This document shows positions 54,415 through 63,136 of a DNA stretch of 64,000 nt, one piece after another. The notes beneath the pieces are model-generated. The model saw only the letters and a program-made list of their open reading frames with translations. It was not told the origin of the DNA and did no database searches. Positions within the stretch are counted from its first letter, which is position 1. Every line of letters starts with the position of its first letter. The stretch covers positions 61,988-125,987 of the forward strand of contig CBDEWF010000019.1 in the NCBI GenBank assembly GCA_965243775.1. Direction: 5' to 3'. This DNA comes from Sansalvadorimonas sp965243775. GTDB lineage: Bacteria; Pseudomonadota; Gammaproteobacteria; Pseudomonadales; Endozoicomonadaceae. Made by a program: the position numbers and the translations under genes.

Positions 54415-54952
54415 CTTTCTCTCCAGAAGGCTTTTCTCTCTTAGTACTCTTTTCCAAAATGACCCTGTCTACGGCGGGCTTTCCAGACTGTTCCAGAATT
54501 TATCTCTCTATCCCCAAAAACATCATTTTCTCCATTTCAGGCCGTTTTGAGCCGTTTGGCTCTGAATTTGGGAGGTAAGAGGAAAATGACACCCCCGTTT
54601 TTTGGCTTATAGATCAGGTAGTTATAAGGCCGATAAACGACGGTGCTTGCTGGTTGGTTTTGGGTGAGTGCCCGGGCAATGGCGAAATCAGTTACTCGTT
54701 ACTCGCTCTTAAGCCAAAAAACTATTAGGAATAACTGTTCATCCATACACTGATACTGATTATAGATCGCAAGCAGTTCAAAAATCTTGTGAACTCATTT
54801 ATCTCAACGGTTGCCCGTTCCAACCACTAAGAACGCGAGCATGCACTCCCACCAGCTAGTGAAACCTCGTATTCTCTCTCAAATATTTTTGATATATACC
54901 CCTTCCAAGCCCACTGCGAAGCAACCCGCACGAAAAGGAGTTCAAACCTGAA
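54415..54952. repeat. Gene-free stretch with a 13-bp terminal inverted repeat element
   Basis: No coding region is supported. GTTTTTTGGCTTA (54597-54609) and its exact complement (54710-54722) frame a 126-bp segment with no coding capacity and no evident target duplication; a MITE-like remnant or a structured RNA are possible. The tandem TTACTCG (GTTACTCGTTACTCGCTC) lies inside. An AAAAGGAG ribosome site (54933-54940) serves the next gene; its promoter may involve TTGATATATA near 54890. Confidence 0.45.
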
Positions 54953-56935
54953 ATGTCATTAACGGAGTACTCGATCGAGGATCAGGAAAGAGCTGCACAC
55001 CAAGGAAACATAGAAGCACAGTATCAAGTGGGTAAATACTACTATGAGGCTGACTTCTTTAACGCTGATGAAGACAAAGCATTTTATTGGTTAAAAGCTG
55101 CCTCTGAGCAGGGTTCTGTTGACGCAGAATGTTTGCTTGGGGGGTGCTATCTTCATGGAACTGGCGTTGAAGAAAATGAGAAAATAGCGTTTGATATTTT
55201 TCAGACGTTGGCTGAACAAGGGCACTCAAAAGCGCAATATTACCTTGGGTATTGCCATCACTATGGATGTGGAGTCAATTCTGACAAAACTCTAGCAGAA
55301 TTGTGGCTTATAAAGTCGGCTAGTAGCAATGACCCTGAAGCAGAAAATCTTCTTGGTGAACTTCATTATGACCATGGCTACGGTAATCTGAAAGAAGCTG
55401 AAAAATGGTATTTGCTAGCTGCTGAGCATAAAAATGATGATGCATATTTATCACTGGCCCACCTATACGAGAAGGGTGGAGAAGGCATAACCCAGGATTA
55501 TGAACGCGCTTTCTTTTGGTGGAATAAAATGGCATCTGAGGGGTCTTGGGTCGGTAGTTATCATGTAGGCATATATCATCTGTTTGGGTTGGGCATTAGT
55601 AAAAATTCACAGAAAGCCTACTCATGGTTCGAATTGGCTGCAGATAGAGGTCGTAAGTGGTCATATGGCGATCCTTTTTATATGTTAGCTGCCTGTCAAT
55701 TCACTGGGCTGGCAGGGTTAAAGAGCAAAGGACAGGCTGTAGCAACTCTCATGGATGGGCTTTCTGTTACCTATTCATCAACTGACAAGTCAGTAACCTT
55801 TGAGCAGTATGAGACCTTTGCCCTATATAAGCTGGCAAAAGAATATATCACGTATGGCTTCAAGCAAGGTTCCGCCTTACTATCACAAACCGCAACAGAA
55901 GGCCTTCTTTTAGCACAAAAAGAACTAGCTCTAAATTACTACTTTGGTAGATACGGGTTTGAAAAAGATATGGCGAAAGCCTATCACTGGTACACACTTG
56001 CATCAGCACAGGGCGATGAACATTCCATACAGCGTTGCAAGGAAATTGAAAATAGATTCCCAGATGTAGTACCTGTTCATAAACCCAAGAGCGGACGTTC
56101 TATTGATGCAAGTGGAAAGGCCATTGATACCCTCAATGAGTTGATCGGGCTTGGCAGTGTAAAAAAACGAGTACAAGCACTGGTCAATGAAATCAAACTG
56201 AGAAAGGAACGCATACGTAGAGGCTTACCTACAGGTTCGCCAAGATCATACCACATGCTTTTCACTGGAAACCCCGGCACTGGGAAAACAATCGTTGCCC
56301 GCCTTGTGGCCGAAATATTCTATGATCTGGGCCTGACGAAAGAAAACAAAATTATAGAAACTGATCGATCAGGGCTGGTAGCCGAATACGTTGGACATAC
56401 AGCACCAAAAACGAATGAAGTAATAGATTCTGCAAAAGGAGGCGTTCTCTTCATTGATGAAGCCTATGCGCTTAAAGGCGAAGGTAACGACTTCGGAAAA
56501 GAAGCTATTGAAACACTTCTAAAGAGAATGGAAGACGATCGTGAAAACTTAATTGTCATCGCTGCAGGATATACAGAAGATATGAAAGACCTTCTTGATT
56601 CCAATGCGGGTTTAGCCTCCAGATTTACGCGAACGATTCATTTCGATGACTATTCAATCCATGAACTTTTGGAAATCTTTGAAAAGATTGCTAATGACAA
56701 CGGATATCATGTTAACAAGAACTCTTTCGAGATCATTGACCAAAAGCTTGGGGCTATAAAGGAAGAGAAAGGAAGCCACTTCGGAAATGGCAGGGAGGTT
56801 CGCAATCTCTTTGAATATGCGATACAGGAGCAAGAAGACAGAATTTGCAATGGAGTCACAGATATTTCTTCAATGCATAATGATGACTTACAAACCTTGA
56901 TTCCAGATGATTTCTACAATTTAGCAACTTGTTAA
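54953..56935 (+). CDS. Sel1-repeat / CbbX-SpoVK-type AAA+ ATPase fusion
   Basis: 660 residues. Residues ~10-370 are about nine Sel1-like repeats (e.g. AQYQVGKYYYEADFFNADEDKAFYWLKAASEQG). Residues ~390-640 are a CbbX/SpoVK-type AAA+ module: TLNELIGLGSVKKRVQALVNEI, Walker A GNPGTGKTIVARL, Walker B GGVLFIDEAYAL, sensor-1 and arginine-finger region ENLIVIAAGY...NAGLASRF. The CbbX class remodels or activates protein complexes. The Sel1 part probably selects the client. It is AT-rich relative to the core, alone on its strand beside tRNA-Trp, and could serve defence or stress; no partner effector is visible. Confidence 0.82.
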   Translation: MSLTEYSIEDQERAAHQGNIEAQYQVGKYYYEADFFNADEDKAFYWLKAASEQGSVDAECLLGGCYLHGTGVEENEKIAFDIFQTLAEQGHSKAQYYLGYCHHYGCGVNSDKTLAELWLIKSASSNDPEAENLLGELHYDHGYGNLKEAEKWYLLAAEHKNDDAYLSLAHLYEKGGEGITQDYERAFFWWNKMASEGSWVGSYHVGIYHLFGLGISKNSQKAYSWFELAADRGRKWSYGDPFYMLAACQFTGLAGLKSKGQAVATLMDGLSVTYSSTDKSVTFEQYETFALYKLAKEYITYGFKQGSALLSQTATEGLLLAQKELALNYYFGRYGFEKDMAKAYHWYTLASAQGDEHSIQRCKEIENRFPDVVPVHKPKSGRSIDASGKAIDTLNELIGLGSVKKRVQALVNEIKLRKERIRRGLPTGSPRSYHMLFTGNPGTGKTIVARLVAEIFYDLGLTKENKIIETDRSGLVAEYVGHTAPKTNEVIDSAKGGVLFIDEAYALKGEGNDFGKEAIETLLKRMEDDRENLIVIAAGYTEDMKDLLDSNAGLASRFTRTIHFDDYSIHELLEIFEKIANDNGYHVNKNSFEIIDQKLGAIKEEKGSHFGNGREVRNLFEYAIQEQEDRICNGVTDISSMHNDDLQTLIPDDFYNLATC

Positions 56936-57010
56936 CGAGCAATTGCCTTAAAATAGTGCGCTACGAGGGCTCATCGAGCGTATGTTGCGAAATCTTTTGA
57001 GGTTGTGGGA

Positions 57011-57418
57011 TTATTGAAAATGTTCTCGTTGTTCCACCCAACGCATAGAAAATCCACCCTTAACCTGTACCCAGGTTAAGGGTCGCTTCCCTCGACGCAA
57101 AAGAATATCCGCCTGAATATCAGGTGCCAACATAGTCAGTCGCAGAATCTTGGATAGATCACTCTTATCAACGTTCTCCATTCGCGCCAACTCCAGAAGA
57201 CTGGTAGCTTTGCCTTCCATTAACATCCTGTCCCACCGATGAGCTTTCACAAGATTCAATCTGAGTGTCTCATCAATGAACGGTTTTGTGAGGGTGGTAT
57301 CAGAGTGAATTTTTCGCTGTCCTTTGGCCTTCATCCACCGGATCGGTATACGGATTTCCAGAGTGCCATCCTGCTGGTGGATGGTCATAGTCTTTTCACC
57401 AGTTCTTTTTATTGGCAT
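57011..57418 (-). CDS. ParB-like HTH accessory protein of the recombinase cassette
   Basis: 135 residues. An N-terminal beta part (LEIRIPIRWMKAKGQRKI) precedes a ParB/KorB-type helix-turn-helix: SLLELARMENVDKSDLSKILRLTMLAPDIQADILL, which resembles the DNA-binding part of ParB-like proteins encoded beside serine recombinases in proteobacterial elements. It overlaps the recombinase end by 10 bases and is presumably translated with it. A role as directionality factor or autoregulator is inference. Confidence 0.7.
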   Translation of the reverse strand: MPIKRTGEKTMTIHQQDGTLEIRIPIRWMKAKGQRKIHSDTTLTKPFIDETLRLNLVKAHRWDRMLMEGKATSLLELARMENVDKSDLSKILRLTMLAPDIQADILLRRGKRPLTWVQVKGGFSMRWVEQREHFQ

Positions 57419-58809
57419 ACCTTTTCCTCCCTGTTCTTCTCCTCTTTGCCCGTCTCCACCTCAGCCAGCACAGAAATCAGCCCGCTGGCCTTATAGCGAA
57501 TGGTCAGAAAGTCTTTACCGACAATGACTCGGTCCACCAGCAAGTGGAATAGCCGCCGTTGTTCCTTTGGAAAAAGCAGGCTCCATATCTCACCAATATC
57601 ACTTAATGTTTTGAAACCACTATCTGCCTTAAGTTTTTCAGCATCATAACCTTCAACCTCAAGCAGATTTTGCACCTGGGCGCAGTATTCAGGAGCTTGA
57701 AGCACCTCTTTCAGGCTGGCCAGTACAACGCCCTCCAGCTCTTCTGCCGCCACAGCGGGCAGTGGCGCTGCTTCGTAGCCTTTCTTGTCTACGACACTGC
57801 TGATGAAATACCGGTATTTCCTTACGCTATCGCCATCACCTTTTTTGTAGGTTGTCTTTGAGGAAAGCGGCACCCCATCACTGCCATAAACCATACCGTT
57901 GAGAAAACTTCCTCCATCATACTGACGTGAACGTTTTTTCCGTTTGGCCAGATCTCGCTGGTGCAGTGCTTCTACCTTTGCCCAGAGCTCCCGGTCGATA
58001 ATGGCCTGGTGTTGCCCCAGGTACCATTGCCCTTTGTGGGGTACTTCTCCGAGATAAATCCGATTCCGAACGATATGCCAGGATGACCTGCTGCAGAAAG
58101 GTTCGCCACCTGATACCTTGCCGCTGGCAAACACCACTTTCTTGGTGCGATAGCCAGCACGATTCACCCGGCGGCAAGCTTCCGTTAATGAACCTGTTTC
58201 TGCATATTCCTGGAATAGCTTTCGAATGCTCACTGCTTCCTTGGAATGAATCACCAGCTTGTGGTCTTTCAAGGCATATCCAGTGGGCACACGCCCTCCC
58301 ATGTATTTGCCCTTCTGCTTCGACAGGGCAATTTTGTCGCGTATCCGTTCCCCGATAACCTCTCGCTCGAACTGTGCGAAAGTCATCAGTATATTGAGGG
58401 TTAACCGGCCCATACTGTCACCGGTATTGAAGTTCTGGGTCACCGAGATAAAAGACACATTGTGACGATCCAGCAGTTCTACCATTCGGGCAAAATCGGC
58501 AATATTCCTGGCAAGGCGGTCGACCTTATACACGACGATATTGTCTACCCTGCCTTCTTGCACATCATCCAGCAGTTTCTGAAGGGCCGGTCTCTCAGTG
58601 TTTCCTCCCGAAAATCCACCATCGTCGTAGTGATCCTTCAGGGCAATCCAGCCCTCCCCTTTTTGCGCCCGGATATAAGCTTCTGCCGCTTCCCGCTGGG
58701 CATGAAGGGAGTTGAACTCCTGCTCCAGCCCGTCTTGTGTGGATTTCCGGGTATAGATGGCACAGCGGATCGACCCCCTTTCCTCTCGCAGTTCAGCTCT
58801 GGTAGACAT
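57409..58809 (-). CDS. Large serine recombinase
   Basis: 466 residues from the ATG at 58809 (MSTRAELREE). Catalytic Ser23 in YTRKST and the resolvase-domain motifs FSGGNTERPALQKLLDD, VYKVDRLARN and LTLNILMTFAQFEREVIGERIRDK are intact, followed by the recombinase domain (GRVPTGYALKDHKLVIHSKEA, WHIVRNRIYLGEVPHKG). It has no Cys-rich zinc ribbon. Large serine recombinases integrate and excise phages and islands. It is flanked by DUF2924 upstream (16-bp overlap) and the ParB-like gene downstream. Confidence 0.92.
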   Translation of the reverse strand: MSTRAELREERGSIRCAIYTRKSTQDGLEQEFNSLHAQREAAEAYIRAQKGEGWIALKDHYDDGGFSGGNTERPALQKLLDDVQEGRVDNIVVYKVDRLARNIADFARMVELLDRHNVSFISVTQNFNTGDSMGRLTLNILMTFAQFEREVIGERIRDKIALSKQKGKYMGGRVPTGYALKDHKLVIHSKEAVSIRKLFQEYAETGSLTEACRRVNRAGYRTKKVVFASGKVSGGEPFCSRSSWHIVRNRIYLGEVPHKGQWYLGQHQAIIDRELWAKVEALHQRDLAKRKKRSRQYDGGSFLNGMVYGSDGVPLSSKTTYKKGDGDSVRKYRYFISSVVDKKGYEAAPLPAVAAEELEGVVLASLKEVLQAPEYCAQVQNLLEVEGYDAEKLKADSGFKTLSDIGEIWSLLFPKEQRRLFHLLVDRVIVGKDFLTIRYKASGLISVLAEVETGKEEKNREEKVCQ

Positions 58810-59260
58810 TCTTTCTCCCTGACTTGACTCCAAAGAAGCGTGGCCCGCTGGTGTGGCTGCCGGTGATATGCTTGGCAATGGCCGTCAGACTTCGGTACCA
58901 CTTACCTTCATATTCAAACCCTTTCTCCAGGCTTTTGACCCGGTAGATCCTGCCATTCCAAATACGCTCAAAGATCACACCCGGCTTGGTCTGTTCGATC
59001 CTGACCTTGGTAATCCTGCTTTTGCGATCCAGGACTTCGAGATCTTTTTCCAGCTGCTTCTGGGCAGCCTTTTCCAAAGTGCCAAAGGCGATTTCCTGAA
59101 TTCGCCAGGCCAGTTTCTGGATGATTAATAACCGGCTCAGCTTGGGCGGTTCCTTGTTATAAAGATCGCGCCACAGTTTTTTCAGTTGCACATTATCCAG
59201 CTTGGGCAGCCCGGCTATTTGCGTAGCTATTGAATCATCTTCATATTTATTCTCTTTCAT
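58793..59260 (-). CDS. DUF2924 family protein
   Basis: 155 residues matching DUF2924: an N-terminal half with LPKLDNVQLKKLWRDLYNKEPPKLSRLLIIQKLAWRIQE, and a C-terminal half with GVIFERIWNGRIYRVKSLEKGFEYEGKWYRSLTAIAKHITG followed by the closing GPRFFGVK. The family is found beside serine recombinases in prophages and islands; its biochemical role is unknown, and the C-terminal part resembles a DNA-binding element. It starts 3 bases after the small 53-residue ORF and overlaps the recombinase gene. Confidence 0.87.
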   Translation of the reverse strand: MKENKYEDDSIATQIAGLPKLDNVQLKKLWRDLYNKEPPKLSRLLIIQKLAWRIQEIAFGTLEKAAQKQLEKDLEVLDRKSRITKVRIEQTKPGVIFERIWNGRIYRVKSLEKGFEYEGKWYRSLTAIAKHITGSHTSGPRFFGVKSGRKNVYQS

Positions 59261-59263
59261 CCC

Positions 59264-59425
59264 TCACCTCTGTTTACCGTTAGTGGGAGGCACATACAGG
59301 CATGGGTTTGGCTCTTTATCCAGTCGAGGCTGTTGTCTGTTCTGCCTGTTAGCCCGGCGCTTTACAGCCTTTGCCAACAGAGTGCAGATCTCTTTGTGTC
59401 GCTTCAGAGCCTGTTTGCTGTCCAT
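59264..59425 (-). CDS. Small basic protein, first gene of the recombinase cassette
   Basis: 53 residues: MDSKQALKRHKEICTLLAKA followed by a very basic stretch (VKRRANRQNRQQPR) and PCLYVPPTNGKQR. GGATAG lies 7 bases before the ATG, and its stop is 3 bases before the DUF2924 ATG, with GAGG serving that gene. Tight packing argues that it is real. The family is not recognised; the composition suits nucleic acid binding. Confidence 0.6.
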   Translation of the reverse strand: MDSKQALKRHKEICTLLAKAVKRRANRQNRQQPRLDKEPNPCLYVPPTNGKQR

Positions 59426-59568
59426 CGTTATTGCTATCCATTCACGAAGTGATGGTTTTTATTGTGTGCAGGTTTGGGAGAATCGTCGATCAGGGAGTTG
59501 CAGGCTGGAGTTGTAAATTTGAGCTGATAAAAGGCTATTGACATTCCATACTGTTTGATGACTGAATA

Positions 59569-59584
59569 CTGTATACATATACAG
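59569..59584. promoter_or_regulatory. LexA (SOS) box
   Basis: CTGTATACATATACAG is a perfect CTGT-N8-ACAG palindrome. In its wider context TACTGTATACATATACAGCA differs from the E. coli consensus at two positions. It ends 10 bases before the ATG of the next gene, and a TTGACA lies 31 bases upstream, so binding would block transcription initiation or clearance. Confidence 0.85.
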
Positions 59585-59594
59585 CATTAAAACA

Positions 59595-60776
59595 ATGACA
59601 AGCATGGAAGCTTATGCAATGGAAGCACTGGTTCACCTTGCCCACCGCTGTAGTCCGAAAAGTATTCAGGAGTGGTTTCACTACCGGAAATGGCCCGTTC
59701 CGGATTCCCTGCCATGGGATGATTTTATGGCGTTACCTGCAAAGCTGGTGGAACTTGCTGCCACCCTTTCAGCCAAAAGCCGCAGATTAATGAAAGAAGA
59801 CCTGGAGCGCATTGACCGTATGGGCCAGCCCGATGGCATCAATGTGCTTTACAGGATTTACCGGGATACACAAACACTCGATGCCCTGCCTGATCCCTAT
59901 GACCGCTGTCTTTGGGTATTTCAGGATGATGAAAAGCTGTTCAGCTATGCGGAGATGCTGCTCGGATTCTTAAACCGGCAGGGAAAGGTTCGCAGCTGGG
60001 GACGTTATGAAGCCATTCCCAATATCAACAAAACCCGAATCGAAAATAGCCTGCAGGAGTTTCGGGAAGCACTGGTCAATTCAATACCAGGCGAACGCCA
60101 CTGTGTTGTGACCTGTTGTGCTCACCCTGGTACCGACACGGTCCAGATCAATATCTTCCGCCAGCAGCCTTCTCTGACAGAACCTTCATTTGATGATAAA
60201 GGTACGTTGCAGCGCTTGACCCGAAAACCAGTCAGTGAATTTGTCATTGTTTACGATAGCGAACGTGGAGAGTTCGAACTGACCGGGCACACTGCCGAGC
60301 TGCGCAAGAAGCTGTCAAAGCTGGTGGGCCATCATCTTCTCGGAACCCATACCGTAAAAGATATTTCCAGGCAGGCTTATGATCTGGCACCTCTGATCAA
60401 AGATCACAACTTCACTCTGAGCGATGGCATCCAGAGCGTTATGATGACCGCAGCCAGTTGTGTTCTGCCAGAATCAAAACTCAAGATTGATCTTAGTAAT
60501 GATGGCCCAGGTTTACCGCTCCACCAGCGCAGCCAACACGCCTTCAGTCAGCAAAGCCCCTTCCAGAAAACCTGTATTCTGCGAAGCGCCACCCTGCAGA
60601 TAGTGATTCAATCCAGCAACACACCTTCAACAATGCAGGATGTCACGCTTGTCTTGAGCCGCACAGGGTGCCGCTTTGTAAAATGCCCGAATAACCAGAC
60701 CAAAGAGTTGATCAAAAATGTCTACCTGCCTCTCTGGGGTTTAACGATTGGAGATCAAAATGAGCATACCCCATGA
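59595..60776 (+). CDS. Unrecognised SOS-controlled protein, first gene of the operon
   Basis: 393 residues, no signal peptide or membrane segment. I do not recognise any domain. It has an acidic N-terminal third (DSLPWDDFMALPAKLVELAATLS), a central region with strands and an FVIVYDSERGEFELTGHTAELRKKLSKLVGHHLLG segment that reads like an alpha/beta fold, and a Cys-containing tail. No ribosome site is evident, and ATG codons at 59595 and 59604 are both possible. It overlaps the next gene by 17 bases. The strong LexA box immediately upstream implies induction on DNA damage. Confidence 0.7.
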   Translation: MTSMEAYAMEALVHLAHRCSPKSIQEWFHYRKWPVPDSLPWDDFMALPAKLVELAATLSAKSRRLMKEDLERIDRMGQPDGINVLYRIYRDTQTLDALPDPYDRCLWVFQDDEKLFSYAEMLLGFLNRQGKVRSWGRYEAIPNINKTRIENSLQEFREALVNSIPGERHCVVTCCAHPGTDTVQINIFRQQPSLTEPSFDDKGTLQRLTRKPVSEFVIVYDSERGEFELTGHTAELRKKLSKLVGHHLLGTHTVKDISRQAYDLAPLIKDHNFTLSDGIQSVMMTAASCVLPESKLKIDLSNDGPGLPLHQRSQHAFSQQSPFQKTCILRSATLQIVIQSSNTPSTMQDVTLVLSRTGCRFVKCPNNQTKELIKNVYLPLWGLTIGDQNEHTP

Positions 60777-61581
60777 AGCTATTTTCTGGCTGTACAGTTT
60801 TGGAGACAACCAGAGTGATACGATTCCGAGGTGCTATCTAACAGAGCTACTTCAGGAGCCAAAGCTCTGTATTGATGCTTTGGTCAAAGCCAGACTGATT
60901 ACCGAGTTCCGGAAAACCACAGAAGTTTGCGTTGAAGGAGATTTTCTCCCGGTGTTTGAACACCCTCACTCCGGCAAACTCACCGCCTATACAGATGACA
61001 ATGGATTTATTGATCTGTCTGATGACGACTTATTGCATTACCAGATAAACACCAAGGCCCTGCCTTTCTTTCTGGCAAATATGCTGGAACGGCCTGTTTC
61101 CAGACCTCCAGTGGAACGTTTGCCAAGGCTGCTATGGGAGCTGGGGCCGGTGAAGTGTCGGCATGGACTTATGCCAGCCTGGTACACCTGTCAGCTTGTT
61201 AGCCATTACTCGGGGATAAAGTCAGCTCTGCGCAATCATGCAGGTGATACGATGGGCTTGCTCTTTTCAGGGGTTTCTATTCCGGATGTTTATCAAAATC
61301 TGCCGGGCATTCAGAAGGTGCTGGTGGTTGGTGAAAGCCTTGACCCATGGCGTGAAAAGCCAACCATTGACTCCAAGTTATTAGATTCCATATTTCATGG
61401 TACCCAGGATGAACCTCCATCGCTCCCTTTCTTTATGCCCCCTGATAAAAGCTTTATCCGCATCAATACCACAGGCAGGGTGCTCAAACTTCGTGGACAT
61501 CAACGAGAGTTCTTTCACTTGCTGGTGGAGCAGTTAAAAAAACATATCAATGGTATGGATTTCAAAAGGAGGCCCAACTGA
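60760..61581 (+). CDS. Unrecognised protein, second gene of the LexA-box operon
   Basis: 273 residues from the ATG at 60760 (MSIPHEAIFWLYSF), chosen because GGAG lies 6 bases upstream. No known domain seen. The N-terminus resembles a small winged-helix (YLTELLQEPKLCIDALVKARLI), and the C-terminus (VLKLRGHQREFFHLLVEQLKKHI) resembles another helical DNA-binding segment. No membrane segment. The overlap with the preceding gene indicates translational coupling and probably joint function. Confidence 0.7.
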   Translation: MSIPHEAIFWLYSFGDNQSDTIPRCYLTELLQEPKLCIDALVKARLITEFRKTTEVCVEGDFLPVFEHPHSGKLTAYTDDNGFIDLSDDDLLHYQINTKALPFFLANMLERPVSRPPVERLPRLLWELGPVKCRHGLMPAWYTCQLVSHYSGIKSALRNHAGDTMGLLFSGVSIPDVYQNLPGIQKVLVVGESLDPWREKPTIDSKLLDSIFHGTQDEPPSLPFFMPPDKSFIRINTTGRVLKLRGHQREFFHLLVEQLKKHINGMDFKRRPN

Positions 61582-61707
61582 AGGCTGGCTATATGGAGGC
61601 TTACTCTTCTTTGAGCAACCGCTTTAGCGGACGGAAAGATTTGAGAAGAATTCTTCTGTTACGAAATGGCATCATTTGTCTGAAGGAATCATTCACAGAA
61701 AAATGTT

Positions 61708-61730
61708 GACGGGAAGAAGTCCCTCCCGTC
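61708..61730. terminator. Hairpin between convergent genes
   Basis: GACGGGA (61708-61714)/TCCCGTC (61724-61730) with a 9-base loop and a following TTGTATTTT. It would serve the LexA-box operon; the opposite gene ends 10 bases further. Confidence 0.5.
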
Positions 61731-61740
61731 TAGTTGTATT

Positions 61741-62056
61741 TTAATTGTGAGTTTCGTAAATCTCCAAAGCGGCGTTTTTAGCTGCTTGCCTTACATCTTT
61801 TGTGCATGGAGGAATGTGTATCCCTTCATGAATAACAAAAACTGGCCCATAATCTTCTTCGTTATCAACTAAAGATCTTGTCAGGTCATATCCACACAAG
61901 AAACCTACTTCAACCCACTTTGCGGTTTCAAAAGCATCTCCTCTCCTTTCAGCCGCCAAAGCTAGAGTTTCGATACAGCCATGATCGCCACCACCAGCGG
62001 CATTAATCAACCACTCATATTCAGTCTCTGACAGCTCTGATGGGTCGGAAACGCCA
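61741..62056 (-). pseudogene. C-terminal fragment of the HAHELIAAYF-type gene
   Basis: The coding signal is open from about 62056 to the stop at 61741, although the first usable start is TTG at 62010. It reads SDPSELSETEYEWLINAAGG then LALAAERRGDAFETAKWVEVG, a Sel1-like helical pattern. It continues naturally from the preceding fragment (QAAELGSDQARLQILSC) after a one-base shift near 62056-62060. As a free-standing gene it would lack a proper start. Confidence 0.5.
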
Positions 62057-62671
62057 CTAACAAGATAATATTTGCAAACGCGCTTGATCAGAACCCAATT
62101 CAGCTGCCTGATAGATCAGATCATAATCTCCACAATTCAGGCCATATTGATACATCGATTTCGGATGTCTCTTTTTGACAAGATCATTAAGTAGCGACCC
62201 ATAAGTTAAATGTCGCTTTAATCGTCTTTCATAAGAGTCTGCAAATTCTGCAGCACTGCCTGGAATCTTATAACCATCTAATCGCCTCTTGTACCAATAT
62301 TTTCCTGAGGCTGTAGACGGCATTGCTGTTTTGTAACTGCGAGCTATGGCATACGCTGCTTCAAGATTACCTTTAGCAGCAAGCTTCTCAAGAATATTCA
62401 GATTATTTGCATCGTGGACATAACAAGAGTGCAAAAAATCATGTGAAACATACACCAGGTTATATTCCTTTTGATAAGCATGAACATGATTCCAGAGGCT
62501 CTTTGCCTGCTCAAAAGTAAATCCGAACCCTTTTGCCCGCTCTATAAAATCCACTTTATCGAGAACATCATCAGCACTTAAGGCCTCCCAATAATCATCC
62601 CCATCGTCATGATGAAGGTCATCATCTAGATCGTCCTCCCACTCATAATCATAATGCCCAAGGGTTTGCAT
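62057..62671 (-). pseudogene. Middle fragment of the HAHELIAAYF-type gene
   Basis: 204 codons: an Asp-rich start (DYEWEDDLDDDLHHDDGDD), LDKVDFIERAKGFGFTFEQAKSLWNHVHAYQ, then Sel1-like helical segments (NLEAAYAIARSYKTAMPSTASGKYWYKRRLDGY). It has its own ATG at 62671, so independent translation is possible, but its N-terminus overlaps the preceding fragment in another frame. Function is not known. Confidence 0.55.
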
Positions 62672-62822
62672 ACTTCAGAATTACCCCTGAAGAATCCATA
62701 GCGGCTTTACTGCGAAAACTGAAGTAAGCGGCTATTAACTCATGAGCATGGGCACGCTTTAGTGAAAAATTTTTCTGAGATGAAAACTCAGTGAGACCAA
62801 AAGCAAGCTTCTTGCAATACAT
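62649..62822 (-). pseudogene. N-terminal fragment of the HAHELIAAYF-type gene
   Basis: From the ATG at 62822 (GGAG 9 bases upstream): MYCKKLAFGLTEFSSQKNFS then LKRAHAHELIAAYFSFRSKAAMD and a stop at 62649. The HAHELIAAYF segment is a recurrent N-terminal module of proteins with Sel1-like or TPR regions in marine gammaproteobacteria (from memory). The following two frames supply the rest, so the gene seems to carry two frameshifts. Confidence 0.55.
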
Positions 62823-63136
62823 GGATTGATTCTCCATATACCTGCAGAATTCTATGAAGTGTGTGCGTTTAACAGGATGAACCCGCAGGTAAATGCTGAA
62901 TCAACAAAAAGGAGTATGAATTTTCTTTAACCAGCCTTGTTTTACTCGCACACAAGTATGGTGGGCAACCTGCGCGCAAGATTATGGTGGCAAAGCAGGT
63001 CTGTCAATAGCAATTTTCTGTTCCAATAATTCATTCTCCTCCCCAAACTCCTCCCTTTTACACCCTTACGCTCCTCCCTGAATCACAACGATCCTGAACC
63101 TGCCAAAACAAGAAACAACGGCAGGAGACAGAAACG
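62823..63136. promoter_or_regulatory. Control region before the phage-like module
   Basis: No gene is supported. CAAGTATGGTGGGCAA (62953-62968) and CAAGATTATGGTGGCAA (62977-62993) are two imperfect direct repeats 24 bases apart, a possible operator. A pyrimidine-rich TCCTCC-containing tract follows at about 63025-63080. GCAGGAG lies 9 bases before the next ATG. Confidence 0.45.
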
